A DNA stretch of 64,000 nt. Source: Phycisphaera sp. (GTDB lineage: Bacteria; Planctomycetota; Phycisphaerae; Phycisphaerales; Phycisphaeraceae). The notes under the pieces were generated by a model. The model did not search any database and was not told where the DNA came from. It saw only the letters and a program-made list of their open reading frames with translations. Numbering within the stretch: position 1 is the stretch's first letter; the number at the start of each line of letters is the position of its first letter. The translations under genes and the position numbers were made by a program. Location: contig WGMF01000016.1 in NCBI GenBank assembly GCA_016125215.1, forward strand, positions 62,001 to 126,000. Direction: 5' to 3'. Of this stretch, positions 26,629 through 35,648 are shown in pieces.

Positions 26629-27429
26629 ATGTTCGATGGTGGAATGAAACTTCAATCCAAAGGCCTGTTCGTCACCGGCACCGACACCGGTGTGGGGAAA
26701 ACCGTGGCGACCTGCGCGATCGCGTGGCAACTGCGCAAGCGGGGCCTGCGTGTGAACGTGTGCAAGCCGTTTGCCACCGGGTGCCGTCGGGACCGCGAGG
26801 GCCTGGTGAGCGAGGACGCCGAGGCGGTCGCGCACTTTGCCGACTGCCGCCAACCCCTGCACGTGGTCAACCCCATCCGTTACGCCCAACCCCTAGCCCC
26901 CGCGGTGGCCGCTGAAGTCGAGAAGAAGCCCGTGGACTGGGCGGGACTTACCAGGGCTATTCAAGTGTTAGATCAGACCGGTGACGCCCTGGTCGTGGAA
27001 GGGGTGGGGGGGTTGCTGGTGCCGATCGACAACGGAAAAGGCAACGACACCTTTATCGTGACGGTGCTCGACCTGGCGTGTGCGATCGGGTATCCCGTCG
27101 CCGTCGTGGCACGGGCGACACTGGGGACGCTCAACCACACCGCGATGACCGTGCGGCTGATCCAGCAGGCGGGCCTGTGTGTGGCGGGGGTGATCGTCAA
27201 CGGTTACGAGGGCGACATCGCCCGGGCGTCCGATGCGTCCATGGCGACCAACCGGGAGTGGATCACACGGATGACCGGTGTGCCCATCCTTGCCACCGTC
27301 CCACGTTGCGACCCCCAGAATGTGCAGCCGCAGCACGGCCTGTTGCCGGGCGAGGTGCTCGACGCGGTGGGTATGACCTATTGGCCGGGCGTGTTGGGTG
27401 GTAGTGAGCCTTTGGTCAAGGGGGCTTGA
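26629..27429 (+). CDS. bioD: Dethiobiotin synthetase
   Basis: ATP-dependent ring closure of 7,8-diaminononanoate with CO2 to dethiobiotin, in biotin synthesis. 266 residues, somewhat longer than the usual 225-240. The P-loop is VTGTDTGVGKTV (about 15-26), the substrate-contact Lys is in CKPFATGC, and EGVGGLLVPI holds the Mg2+/carbamate-site Glu. VARATLGTLNHT is the conserved adenine-region segment. Two starts are possible (26629, or MKLQSKG at 26644); the leaderless -10 spacing supports the first. No other bio genes are in the window. It converges on the AsmA-like gene. Confidence 0.93.
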   Translation: MFDGGMKLQSKGLFVTGTDTGVGKTVATCAIAWQLRKRGLRVNVCKPFATGCRRDREGLVSEDAEAVAHFADCRQPLHVVNPIRYAQPLAPAVAAEVEKKPVDWAGLTRAIQVLDQTGDALVVEGVGGLLVPIDNGKGNDTFIVTVLDLACAIGYPVAVVARATLGTLNHTAMTVRLIQQAGLCVAGVIVNGYEGDIARASDASMATNREWITRMTGVPILATVPRCDPQNVQPQHGLLPGEVLDAVGMTYWPGVLGGSEPLVKGA

Positions 27430-27495
27430 TTTTCACCAGCCATATCGGCCCTCGTTACCGGATGTTTTTGTTCCGGCGATTTTCTTCCGGTGGAT

Positions 27496-30400
27496 TTAAC
27501 TTCCGGGGGATTGAACTTCCTGGGGCTTAACTTCCTGGGGTTTAACTTCCGGGGTTTTAACTTCCGGGGGTGATGGGGTGGTCCCGAAAACTTTTTGCCA
27601 GCTCTCGCGGATGCCGGCAAAACTCACCGCGTGGGCTTTGGGATTGCTGATCGTGCCGGTGACCTCGACGCAGACCAGTTCGTCCTTGAAGACATTGAAG
27701 ACCTCTGCCAGACCGCCGGCGTCGGGGCCGGTGAGTTTACGGGAGTAGAGCTTGATGTCGAGTTGTTTGGTGTCGAGCGTGAGGTCGCCGTCGCCCGCGA
27801 TCTCGATGGTGGGGGTCTCGAACTTGACCTGGTCGAAGTGGAGTTTGTTGCCGTCCACGATGAAGCTCGTCGAGGCCCGGTCGAAGGCTCGGGCGCTGGG
27901 CCAGGTGAGATTAAGAACCTGCAGCACGGAGAGGGCCAGGGGTAGTTCATACATATTGGCGTCGCGCACGCTCACCGCGCCGCGTCCCTGCCAGGTGTTG
28001 CGGTCCCCCGGCACACCGCGCAGCGAGACCCTCGCAGTCACCGAACCGGGCGAGGGCTTTTGGGCATCGGCCCCGTCCACGGTTTCGACGCTGGTGGTGA
28101 TGTCGTTGAGCAGCCAGGCCAGCGAGGTGTCCTCCAGTGTGAGCTGTGCGGAGAACAGGCCGTTGGCCGCGGTGTCGATAGATCCTTCACCGATGAGCGT
28201 CCCCCCGTGACAGTTGGCGGTCATGTCCGCCAGTTCGATGACGCTGGGTTTATCGGGGTTGGACCGGGCGTGGAGCTTGAGGCTTGTGACGGCGCGGTCT
28301 GCCACGAGCAGGCGGGGGGCGTCGAGTCGGAGGTCGACCGTTGATCCGGTGTTTTCGGAGCGTGAGATGTTGAAAGCAAGATCGCCTGTGAATTGCGTTA
28401 CGGGCAGGCCGAGCGTGGCACGGGCGTTGGTGAGGGAGGCTTGGCCCTGGATTGTGGTGGTGGGCTTCGGTTGTTCGCCTGTGGGTTGAGCGCGTTCGTA
28501 TTGTGCGTGATCGATCTCGAATGTGCCTTTGAGTTGGATGCCGTCGAGGAGTTTCTTCGCGGACTCCGGCAGGGCGTCACGAAGCTCGTCGTCGGCAAAG
28601 TCGCCTTTGATATCCAGCTTGAGGTGCGCGGGGGATTGGGGGTCCAGCCCGACGACGCCGTATGCCCGGAGTTGGCATTGCCCGATACCCGCGGAGAAAT
28701 CGGTGAGCGTCACACCTTTTGAGGACAGGCCGACCGACCCGGTGATATCGTGCAGCTTGATCCGGGCGTTGTTGAGGTCGAAAGCGATATCTTTGGGCTG
28801 CGTGACCAGGTCGATGCGGGCACCATCGGGTGTGAGTTCACACTTGAGCGAGGCGTCGAAGAGGCCTGAGGGTTTGTGTTTGTCGAAGAAACCGCGAACG
28901 GTCTTGGCGTAGTCGGTCTCGGGGGGGACGAGGTCGGTCAGGGGGTCTTCAAAACGCAGGGCCTTGCCGGTGGTATCGAGGTTAAGCACGGGCTTGCCCT
29001 CGACCCACCCGAGGTCGCCCTTGATGCCCAGTTCGCTCTGGCCGTGCGTGGCGGTGAGCTGGTTGATGAAGAGCCTGCCGAGCTTGATGGTCAGATCGCC
29101 CTTGAGGTCTTGCAGGTTGTAAGACCCGTCGAACGGGCGTGCCGTGGCGTCGGCCAGGGCGATGTTGATGACGAAGTCCGCGTCGCTGTTTTCGCCGGTA
29201 AAGATGTGTGCGCGGGCGCTGAATCGGCCGTCGACATGCATGTCGCGCAGCACCTTGCCTTGTGGCCCGGGGAGCGAGGCAATGAGCACGTCATCGACCG
29301 GGACATCGTCGGCCTCGATGCGCAGGTCGGGCAGGATGTGGGCAACGTGGTTGAGGTCCTGCTGGTCGCTGTTGTGCGAGAGGCCGACCGAGCCGTTGAG
29401 ATTGCCTTTGATACCAGTGAGACCCTCGGCGACGATGTCGTGGGCTTCGACGACATCGCGTTTGATGACGATATTGCCGCTGCGTATGCGCAGGGGGTAG
29501 GGCCAGTTCTTGTAGAGCAGGCTCAATCGATCGAGGCTCAGGACGACCCTGGTGTTGTAATGCACGTCCATGCCGTAAGGTCTGTCGACGGTGATCGTGA
29601 GGTTGGCCAGGCCGCCCATCTCGAAGGGGTAGGCTTTGAGTTTGAGATCCAGTTCGCCGATGCGTCGCTGCAGCGCCGCTCGTGAGTCGTCCTGTTGATC
29701 CGGGGGCAGCGCATCGAGTTTCCACTTCACCTCGCGCAGCTCATCCGCCGCCGCGGCGCGGTCAGCCGGCGAGATGATGACACCCTCACGCACGAGGCGG
29801 TCGTATTGCTCCTTGTCCCGGAACAGGTCGATGACCGATTTTTCTTCCGGTGAAAGCGCTTCGTCGAGCGCTTCATCGATCGGGATGTCCAGCGCTTCGA
29901 TATCCATGTGCACCGCGGCCCCCTCGCCGGGCGGAGCGATTCGGCCCTGGATCACCACCTTGCCCCCCGTCTTGCCCCGGCAGTTGAGCGTCGTGACCTC
30001 GACGAGTTCATCGGTGAAGCGCAGCTCGCCTTCGACCTGCTGCAGCGCGTAGGGAAAGCCGCTGTAGACCATGCGTGCGTTCTTGACCGAGACGACGCCG
30101 TCGACCTTCACGCGCTCGCCTTGTTTCTCCCTGCTCACGTGGACCAGGGCGCTAAAGTCACCGCTTGGGTTGAAGCGCGCAAACTCCTTCACGACCTTCG
30201 GCGGCATGGCGGGGAGCTTGCCCGGGTCGTCGGGGATCGAGAGCTTGTCCACGCGCAGCACCAGCGCGAAGGGCGCGTCGCGTGTCAGTCCGATGATGCG
30301 GCCATCGATCTGGTAATCGACGCCCTCGACCGTGCCGCGGAGCTGCTCGATGCGCACCTCCTGCCCCGAGACGGTGAATCGGCCCGAGCCGTTGGTCATG

Positions 30401-31368
30401 CGGTAGGCCGCCGGGCCATAGGGCAGCGTGAGCGAAGCGTTTTCCACCTCGACGACGGCGTTGACCTCGTGCGTCTGTGCGTCGTAATCAAACCGGACGG
30501 TCGGGAGCGAGCCCTCGGGATCGAGCTGGTCCCACCACTTGCGCACCTTGCTCGGGAGCACCGCGCGCTGTGAGCCTTTGAACGTCAGGTGCTGCGCCTG
30601 TGTGACCACGGTCTGGCTCTTGAGGTTCAGCTCACCGGAGATCACCGCCTGAGTGTCGTCCTGTGCCTGTCGCGGCTTGAGGCGGAAATCGTAGACCCAC
30701 GGCGTGTCGGGCGATTGCACGAGTGTCCCGTCGAGTTCGAGCGAGCCGAGTTCCTGGTAGCCGGCTCCATCGTGTTGCCCGAAGATCACCCGCCCGTTGC
30801 GCACGAAAAGTTCGGGCAGTGTTTCCGGGAGCGACGCGGTCTGGTCCACGTCCCTGCCCTCGCGCAGCATTTCAAAGAGGAACCCACCGTTTTGCGTGTC
30901 TTCGGTCATCCAGAACGTCGGGTTCGCAAACGTCAGTGATTGAGGCTCAAACCTCCCCCGCAATAGGCTCCAGAAGCTCTGTCGAACTAGAACATTCTGC
31001 GCATCGAAGAGTCTGCCGGCTTCGCCCTCCACGCCCGGGAGACGCATCGTCACGTGATCGAGGTGGACCTGCCCGTCCAAACCGAATCGCACGCTCTCGA
31101 TGGTGACGTGCGCGCCGCTGAGCTGTTCGAGCAGCGCCGCGACCATCCTCCCGACCCGCTTGGGATACGCGAAATACGCCACGCCTACGATCAGCGCGAT
31201 CACCAGTAAAAACACCGACAGCACCGATCGGCGTCGCCACCGACCGCTGCGTGTGAACTGGCCGCGCAGGTGTCGCAAGACCGAGGCTCCTGTCCAGTCC
31301 GACCCAATCTTTCCCCGACCGCCCCCGATCCGACGTGACGCCCGCCGGGATCGTCCACCCCACATCAT
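27496..31368 (-). CDS. Very large AsmA-like envelope protein
   Basis: About 1290 residues. One N-terminal membrane helix (SVLSVFLLVIALIVGVAYFAYP, about 50-70) anchors a long extracytoplasmic chain of beta-rich repeats. The C-terminal part (ANMYELPLALSVLQVLNLTWP ... FVDGNKLHFDQVKFETPTIEIAGDGDLTLDTKQLDIKL) matches the AsmA_2/DUF-type C-terminal domain of AsmA/TamB-like proteins. In other bacteria these form bridges for phospholipid or outer-membrane protein traffic; that role here is inference. Charged stretch ADRAAAADELREVKWKLDAL (about 530) is probably coiled coil. GGAGGGG precedes ATG codons at 31368 and 31365; an earlier ATG at 31383 is possible. The last 24 or so residues (PEVKPQEVKP-type) are encoded by a 15 bp tandem repeat. 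It converges with bioD and is divergent from the MetRS-beta-like gene. Confidence 0.82.
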   Translation of the reverse strand: MMWGGRSRRASRRIGGGRGKIGSDWTGASVLRHLRGQFTRSGRWRRRSVLSVFLLVIALIVGVAYFAYPKRVGRMVAALLEQLSGAHVTIESVRFGLDGQVHLDHVTMRLPGVEGEAGRLFDAQNVLVRQSFWSLLRGRFEPQSLTFANPTFWMTEDTQNGGFLFEMLREGRDVDQTASLPETLPELFVRNGRVIFGQHDGAGYQELGSLELDGTLVQSPDTPWVYDFRLKPRQAQDDTQAVISGELNLKSQTVVTQAQHLTFKGSQRAVLPSKVRKWWDQLDPEGSLPTVRFDYDAQTHEVNAVVEVENASLTLPYGPAAYRMTNGSGRFTVSGQEVRIEQLRGTVEGVDYQIDGRIIGLTRDAPFALVLRVDKLSIPDDPGKLPAMPPKVVKEFARFNPSGDFSALVHVSREKQGERVKVDGVVSVKNARMVYSGFPYALQQVEGELRFTDELVEVTTLNCRGKTGGKVVIQGRIAPPGEGAAVHMDIEALDIPIDEALDEALSPEEKSVIDLFRDKEQYDRLVREGVIISPADRAAAADELREVKWKLDALPPDQQDDSRAALQRRIGELDLKLKAYPFEMGGLANLTITVDRPYGMDVHYNTRVVLSLDRLSLLYKNWPYPLRIRSGNIVIKRDVVEAHDIVAEGLTGIKGNLNGSVGLSHNSDQQDLNHVAHILPDLRIEADDVPVDDVLIASLPGPQGKVLRDMHVDGRFSARAHIFTGENSDADFVINIALADATARPFDGSYNLQDLKGDLTIKLGRLFINQLTATHGQSELGIKGDLGWVEGKPVLNLDTTGKALRFEDPLTDLVPPETDYAKTVRGFFDKHKPSGLFDASLKCELTPDGARIDLVTQPKDIAFDLNNARIKLHDITGSVGLSSKGVTLTDFSAGIGQCQLRAYGVVGLDPQSPAHLKLDIKGDFADDELRDALPESAKKLLDGIQLKGTFEIDHAQYERAQPTGEQPKPTTTIQGQASLTNARATLGLPVTQFTGDLAFNISRSENTGSTVDLRLDAPRLLVADRAVTSLKLHARSNPDKPSVIELADMTANCHGGTLIGEGSIDTAANGLFSAQLTLEDTSLAWLLNDITTSVETVDGADAQKPSPGSVTARVSLRGVPGDRNTWQGRGAVSVRDANMYELPLALSVLQVLNLTWPSARAFDRASTSFIVDGNKLHFDQVKFETPTIEIAGDGDLTLDTKQLDIKLYSRKLTGPDAGGLAEVFNVFKDELVCVEVTGTISNPKAHAVSFAGIRESWQKVFGTTPSPPEVKTPEVKPQEVKPQEVQSPGS
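27497..27571. repeat. 15 bp tandem repeat CCCCGGAAGTTAA(AA) at the 3' end of the AsmA-like gene
   Basis: On the minus strand about five copies of a 15 bp unit (CCCCGGAAGTTAAAA and variants CCCCAGGAAGTTAAG) are read in frame as PEVK/PQEVK repeats and end at the stop. A degenerate copy continues past the stop. The core word matches repeats at 1770-1829, 42812-42826 and 62658-62760. Confidence 0.75.
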
Positions 31369-31441
31369 ATCCCCTCCATGCACACCACTCCCGACCGCCT
31401 TAAGGTATGCTGACTATCGACCCCCGCACCCGGAGTTTGCC

Positions 31442-31795
31442 ATGATTGAGTTCAAGCCGACCGTGACGTTCGATGATTTTGCAAAAATCGACCTTCGCGT
31501 GGCCAAGGTCCTGGCCGCCGAACCGCACCCCAACGCCGACCGCCTGCTCAAGCTTCAAATCCAGATCGGCGAAGAACAACGCCAGATCTGTGCCGGCATC
31601 AAGCAGTACTACACACCCGAGGAAATGGTCGGTAAAAACATCATCGTCGTGGCCAACCTGGCGCCGCGCACCATCCGCGGCGAAGTCTCCAACGGCATGC
31701 TCCTGGCCGCAACCCACAAAGACGGCGACGAGGTGCGCGACGTGGTGCTCCTGGCCCCCGGCAGAGAAGTCCCGCCCGGTTCGACGGTGGGGTGA
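31442..31795 (+). CDS. Methionyl-tRNA synthetase beta-subunit-like tRNA-binding protein
   Basis: 117 residues, a single OB-fold tRNA-binding (EMAP-II/Trbp111/MetRS C-terminal) domain: FDDFAKIDLRVAKVLAAEPHPNADRLLKLQI, ICAGIKQYYTPEEMVGK and LAPRTIRGEVSNGMLLAA are the conserved signatures. Stand-alone copies act as the dimerising beta subunit of MetRS or as general tRNA-binding chaperones. GGAG lies upstream of ATG 31442 and a TATGCT box at 31406-31411 gives a short leader. metG itself is not in the window. The gene is divergent from the AsmA-like gene and ends before a terminator that serves the opposite strand. Confidence 0.9.
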   Translation: MIEFKPTVTFDDFAKIDLRVAKVLAAEPHPNADRLLKLQIQIGEEQRQICAGIKQYYTPEEMVGKNIIVVANLAPRTIRGEVSNGMLLAATHKDGDEVRDVVLLAPGREVPPGSTVG

Positions 31796-31846
31796 GCGTT
31801 TCTTCACCCCGGCTTCGGTGGGAATCGTCCACGCATTCAAGATGCG

Positions 31847-31877
31847 AAAAAAAGCCCCGACCATTCGGCCGGGGCTT
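31847..31877 (-). terminator. Rho-independent terminator of the PhoX-like PEP-CTERM gene
   Basis: An 8 bp AAGCCCCG-type stem extended by two further pairs past one mismatch, ATTC loop at 31863-31866, and seven A residues (31847-31853) that read as a T-run on the minus strand. It lies 33 bp beyond the minus-strand gene's stop. On the plus strand it follows the MetRS-beta gene and may also help there. Confidence 0.85.
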
Positions 31878-31909
31878 GCATTAACAACTTGTTGGATGAT
31901 CGAACGGTA

Positions 31910-33466
31910 TCAGGCACGGCGGCGGCGGTTGCCGAGGATCATCATGCCGCCGAGGGCCAGGGCAACGAGGGAGGTCGGTTCGGGGATGGCCTGGGGGATG
32001 TAGGCCGCGATGAGTTGGCCGCCTTCCTTGGTTTCGGTCACACCGGTGGAGTAGTGTGCCTGATCGACAAGGAGGAACCAGCCGAGGCCGAGCACATCAC
32101 GGGCGTCGATGATGCCCGAGGCCTCTTCGTCTTTCGTCAGAGAGCCCACGGTGCTCAGGTCGCCGAAGAGAGACACGTCGTGCTGGAGCACGAGGGTGAG
32201 CTGATCGGTCGCGGTGTCATAGAGCCACACCTTGCCGTTGTGGGCGTTGTTGCCGACGTCTTCCTGGATCAGGATGCGAGTGACGCCGTCGGCGCCCTTG
32301 ACGGTACAGATGTTGTCCATCATGTTCGGGCCGAAGCCGCCGCCGGAACCCTCGGTGCCGTCGAGCAGAGCGGTGATGGTGCCGCCTGCGGTGGGGTTGG
32401 TGATGTCGGTGAAGTCCATGGCGTAGAGTCGGCTGCGTGCGGTGGTGGCACCCACGCCGTCCTTGTCCTGGTCATAACCGTCGGTGGTGACGAAGTAGTA
32501 TCGGTTGGGATTGCTGGGGTCCCACGCGCCGTCTTCGGGTCGGCGGAAGTCGGTGGTGTCGGCATTATTGGTGCTGAGGGAGAAGCTTCCGGAGATGGGC
32601 GAACCCTGCGACTCGGTGCCGCCCGGCGTGCCCACGACGACGCCATAGAGCGATCCGTTGGTCAGGCCGGCTTTGTCGGCTTCGGTGCCGGTGTTGGTCT
32701 TGGTGCCGACGTACATGTAGACACCACGGTCGCCGCTGCCGCCGTCGGAGTTGCCGATGACAACGGTCTTGTCACCCAGGACGTTGCCGTTGTTCGGGTG
32801 AGCCAGGAGGTTTTCCCAAGCGGCCACGCCGTTGAAGGCGGGCAGTTCGTAGACGGTGCCGGTGCCTGCGCCGGAGGCGTCGACCACGTTGGCCAAGCCG
32901 CGTCCGTAGCCGGAGAATGTCGGTGAGCTTTCTTCACCGTTGAGAAAGATTCGGTTCTGAGAACCGTTGCCGCTCGAAGCGTTGTAGAAAGCGGTCACCG
33001 GGGCCAGGTCCGCCGAGCAGAGGCGGTTGAAGGTGGTCAAAGTGCCCGCGCCGACGGTGGAGGTGACGTAGGTGTCGTTGAGGTCTTTGCCGTTGTTAAC
33101 GGTCAAGGTATTGGAGTCGATGACCCAGCGGGAGACGAACGCGCCTTTGTCGCCGTGGGCGCGGGTAATGCCGTCGGTGTTGCCCAGTTCGTGGTTCATG
33201 AGCAGGGTGAAGGTGCCGTTGCCGTTGTCGTAAGCGCCAAGCCCGTCCGGGACGCCGACCATGACGTAGGGGTCGATGTTGTTGGGTTTGAGGTTGACCG
33301 AATCGCCGACCGTGAGGATCGACATCGTGGTGACCCCCGGTGCAGCCGGCAGCACGTAGGGCGCGGTGGAGGTGCTCGGTCCAGTGACCTGGGCCAGTGC
33401 CGGCGTTGCGCCGGCCGCGGCCATGGTCCCACACAGTGCGATCCGTTTGACGATTCCCTTCTTCAT
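31910..33466 (-). CDS. PhoX/DUF839-like exported protein with PEP-CTERM signal
   Basis: About 518 residues. A signal peptide (MKKGIVKRIALCGTMAAAGATPALA) precedes a beta-propeller-like body with LLMNHELGNTDG and RAHGDKGAFVSRWVID, FNRLCSADLAP, RIFLNGEE and FRRPEDGAWDPSNPNRYYFVTTDG, segments shared with DUF839/PhoX-type proteins, some of which are calcium-dependent alkaline phosphatases. Enzyme activity is not certain. The C-terminus IPEPTSLVALALGGMMILGNRRRRA is a PEP-CTERM sorting signal. AGGAG precedes ATG 33466 by nine bases; the GTG directly before it is less likely. It is followed by a strong terminator and is preceded by a 404 bp gap. Confidence 0.82.
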   Translation of the reverse strand: MKKGIVKRIALCGTMAAAGATPALAQVTGPSTSTAPYVLPAAPGVTTMSILTVGDSVNLKPNNIDPYVMVGVPDGLGAYDNGNGTFTLLMNHELGNTDGITRAHGDKGAFVSRWVIDSNTLTVNNGKDLNDTYVTSTVGAGTLTTFNRLCSADLAPVTAFYNASSGNGSQNRIFLNGEESSPTFSGYGRGLANVVDASGAGTGTVYELPAFNGVAAWENLLAHPNNGNVLGDKTVVIGNSDGGSGDRGVYMYVGTKTNTGTEADKAGLTNGSLYGVVVGTPGGTESQGSPISGSFSLSTNNADTTDFRRPEDGAWDPSNPNRYYFVTTDGYDQDKDGVGATTARSRLYAMDFTDITNPTAGGTITALLDGTEGSGGGFGPNMMDNICTVKGADGVTRILIQEDVGNNAHNGKVWLYDTATDQLTLVLQHDVSLFGDLSTVGSLTKDEEASGIIDARDVLGLGWFLLVDQAHYSTGVTETKEGGQLIAAYIPQAIPEPTSLVALALGGMMILGNRRRRA

Positions 33467-33870
33467 CACGAACTTCTCCTGTATTGAGAAATAGAGAAAG
33501 AGACAGCCTCACCGCGACACAGCGGTGCTTTTTGCAATACCGATTGGTTATGGAGCCCCTGCTCCGTTTGCATCACGATCGACAGGAGGGATTATGGCCG
33601 GCGATTGTGAGGGCAGAGCGAAAGAACGATGTGCGACGCATAAATGATCTGTGTGGGATTGTGAGCCGACCTGGAACGGCAAGTTATGGCAATCATTAAG
33701 TGATGATCTAACACGTTGTTATTATGTAAAACCACGTTCAATCCAAAACGTAACACGATTGGGTTTCGTCGGTAGCGACCAAAGGGTTTATTTGAAACAC
33801 AATGGAAACCTTGCCGATTCAAAACAAATCAGTCAACGATTCCATCGGGCATGGCGTATCAAGTGATATC
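33467..33870. other. Gene-free intergenic stretch
   Basis: 404 bases without a convincing gene, less GC-rich than the surroundings. It holds the RBS of the PhoX-like gene (33476-33480) and a small hairpin CACCGC / GCGGTG (33509-33526) followed by TTTTT on the plus strand, which would fall in the 5' leader of that minus-strand gene. Short open frames here have no RBS or coding character. No clear promoter consensus was found. Confidence 0.5.
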
Positions 33871-35538
33871 TCAGACCACGGCTTGCCACACCGAACTTAC
33901 CGTCGGCAGTCCGAGTGAACCGCTCTTGCTCGTGCCGTTCATCGTCCACACGATGGTCAGGCCGCTCGATTGGTTCCGCCAGAGCAAATCGAAATTGCCG
34001 TCCATGTTGGCATCGACCGCGCCGGCGAGAATCCAGTTGGTGTCCCCGAGCGTCGGCAGCCCCACGCTGCCGGTCTTGGCGGTGCCGTTCATGGTCCAGA
34101 TGATGTTCAAGCCGTTGGATGTGTTTCGCCAGAGCAGGTCAACCTTGTTGTCGGCGTTGAAGTCGGCAATGTCGATGAGCTTCCAGTTCGTGTCGGTCAC
34201 GGTGGGGAGGGCGCCGCTGCCGATCTTGTTCGTGCCGTCCATGTACCAGACGATATTGCCGCCGGTCGAGGTGTTTCGCCAGACCAGGTCGTTGTAGCCG
34301 TCGAGATTGAAGTCGCCCAGACCGACAAGGGTCCAATCCGTGTCGGCAACGGTGGGCAGGCCGACGGAACCCGCCTTGGTGCTGCCGTTCATGGTCCAGA
34401 CCTGGTTCAGGCCGTTGGACGTGTTCCGCCAGACGATGTCGGGGTGGGCGTCCTTGTTGATGTCGCCGACGGTGGCGATGGTCCAGTTGTTGTCCGCGAC
34501 GGTGGGCAGACCGACCGACCCGATCTTGTTTGCCCCCTGCATGAGCCAGATCACGTTTAAGCCGTTCGTGCTGTTGCGGAAGACGATGTCGTCATACCCG
34601 TCGGCGTTGAAGTCCGAACCTGTCGGGTCGGGGATGAACACCTCGACCGTGGTATCGAGCGTGAACCCGTCGCGGTCGGTGGCAAGCACGGTGATCGTCG
34701 CCGGTCCTGACCCGTTGCCGGTGGGCGTGAGTGTGAGCTGGCCGGCGTAGTCCACGGAGGCTGTGACCACCGCTTCATTGTTGTTGGAGACGACCTCGTA
34801 GATCAGCGGGCTGGGCGAGCCGACCGTGCTCACCGAGTTGAAGAGCACCAGGTTGTTTTCGTTGACGTCGGCATGGGCAAAGTAATCCGACTGCGTGTAA
34901 TTCCGCACGGGCAGTTCGGAAAAATCCCCCGCCAGGGGCGTGTCGAGCCAGGTGAAGTCGCCGTAGGCCAGGCTCTCGATGGTGTCGACCACGTCCATGC
35001 TGTTGTAGATCACGTTGCCAAAGACGGTGAAGCCGCCGTTCTGGTTGTCGAGGTTGAGCGCGTTGTTTCCGAGATTGATGAACCACCCGTTGGTGGCGCT
35101 GTTGGGCATGTTGGCACGCTTGGCCATGGCGATCGTGCCGCGCGTGTTGGAGACGTTGAACTCGTTCTGGATCTCGCTGCCCCGATAGACTTCGCCGAAC
35201 TCCGAATTGATGAAGTTGTAACTGCCGCTCTGGATCAAAAACCCCGGGTCCAGACGGTGGATGAACGAACTGTCGTAGTGGCCGGCTGTGACGTAGCTCA
35301 AAAAGTTGGCCACCGTGACGGGCGTCGTCTGGTCGAGCAGTTCGAGGTAGATGTGCCCGAGCACGCTGTCCAGATCGACCACCGTGCCCGAGATGCTCGT
35401 GGTGGTGTCGAAGTGATCGTTCAGGTCGATCTGCACCGCCGACCCCATTGGGTCGATCGTCACACTGTCGATGGGCGAAGTGAGCGACACGCTCAACAGC
35501 GTCCGCGGTTCAAGGGATTCCAGACACATGCGGTCCAT
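33871..35538 (-). CDS. Cyclophilin-type peptidyl-prolyl isomerase fused to FG-GAP repeats, LEPR-type N-terminus
   Basis: 555 residues. The start MDRMCLESLEPRTLLS carries the LEPRxLLS motif found at the N-terminus of many large planctomycete exported proteins. Residues about 45-215 are a cyclophilin domain (LGHIYLELLDQTTPVTVANFLS, DSSFIHRLDPGFLIQSG, GTIAMAKRANMPNSATNGWFI), which catalyses prolyl cis-trans isomerisation. A linker with Ig/cadherin-like sequence (about 220-310) leads to five FG-GAP/VCBS repeats of about 46 residues (DFNADGYDDIVFRN, DINKDAHPDIVWRN, DFNLDGYNDLVWRN, DFNADNKVDLLWRN, DANMDGNFDLLWRN) that probably bind calcium and form a propeller. The fusion suggests an extracellular folding or adhesion role; this is inference. 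Confidence 0.88.
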   Translation of the reverse strand: MDRMCLESLEPRTLLSVSLTSPIDSVTIDPMGSAVQIDLNDHFDTTTSISGTVVDLDSVLGHIYLELLDQTTPVTVANFLSYVTAGHYDSSFIHRLDPGFLIQSGSYNFINSEFGEVYRGSEIQNEFNVSNTRGTIAMAKRANMPNSATNGWFINLGNNALNLDNQNGGFTVFGNVIYNSMDVVDTIESLAYGDFTWLDTPLAGDFSELPVRNYTQSDYFAHADVNENNLVLFNSVSTVGSPSPLIYEVVSNNNEAVVTASVDYAGQLTLTPTGNGSGPATITVLATDRDGFTLDTTVEVFIPDPTGSDFNADGYDDIVFRNSTNGLNVIWLMQGANKIGSVGLPTVADNNWTIATVGDINKDAHPDIVWRNTSNGLNQVWTMNGSTKAGSVGLPTVADTDWTLVGLGDFNLDGYNDLVWRNTSTGGNIVWYMDGTNKIGSGALPTVTDTNWKLIDIADFNADNKVDLLWRNTSNGLNIIWTMNGTAKTGSVGLPTLGDTNWILAGAVDANMDGNFDLLWRNQSSGLTIVWTMNGTSKSGSLGLPTVSSVWQAVV

Positions 35539-35648
35539 GGCCAGTTCTCTCTACCCCTGATTGTGTTGTTGAAGTTCCCGGCCCACACACGGTGAGCAGA
35601 CACACGGGCACGCTCCGCCTCTACGGGGCACCCGCCTGAAAAGCCGGA

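Noticed and set aside
27497-27571. CRISPR-like short direct repeats
   Set aside because: Units are about 15 bp with no unique spacers and are read in frame at a gene end.
33484-33866. Several short open frames in the 404 bp gap
   Set aside because: No RBS, no hydrophobic or domain pattern, and composition like intergenic DNA.
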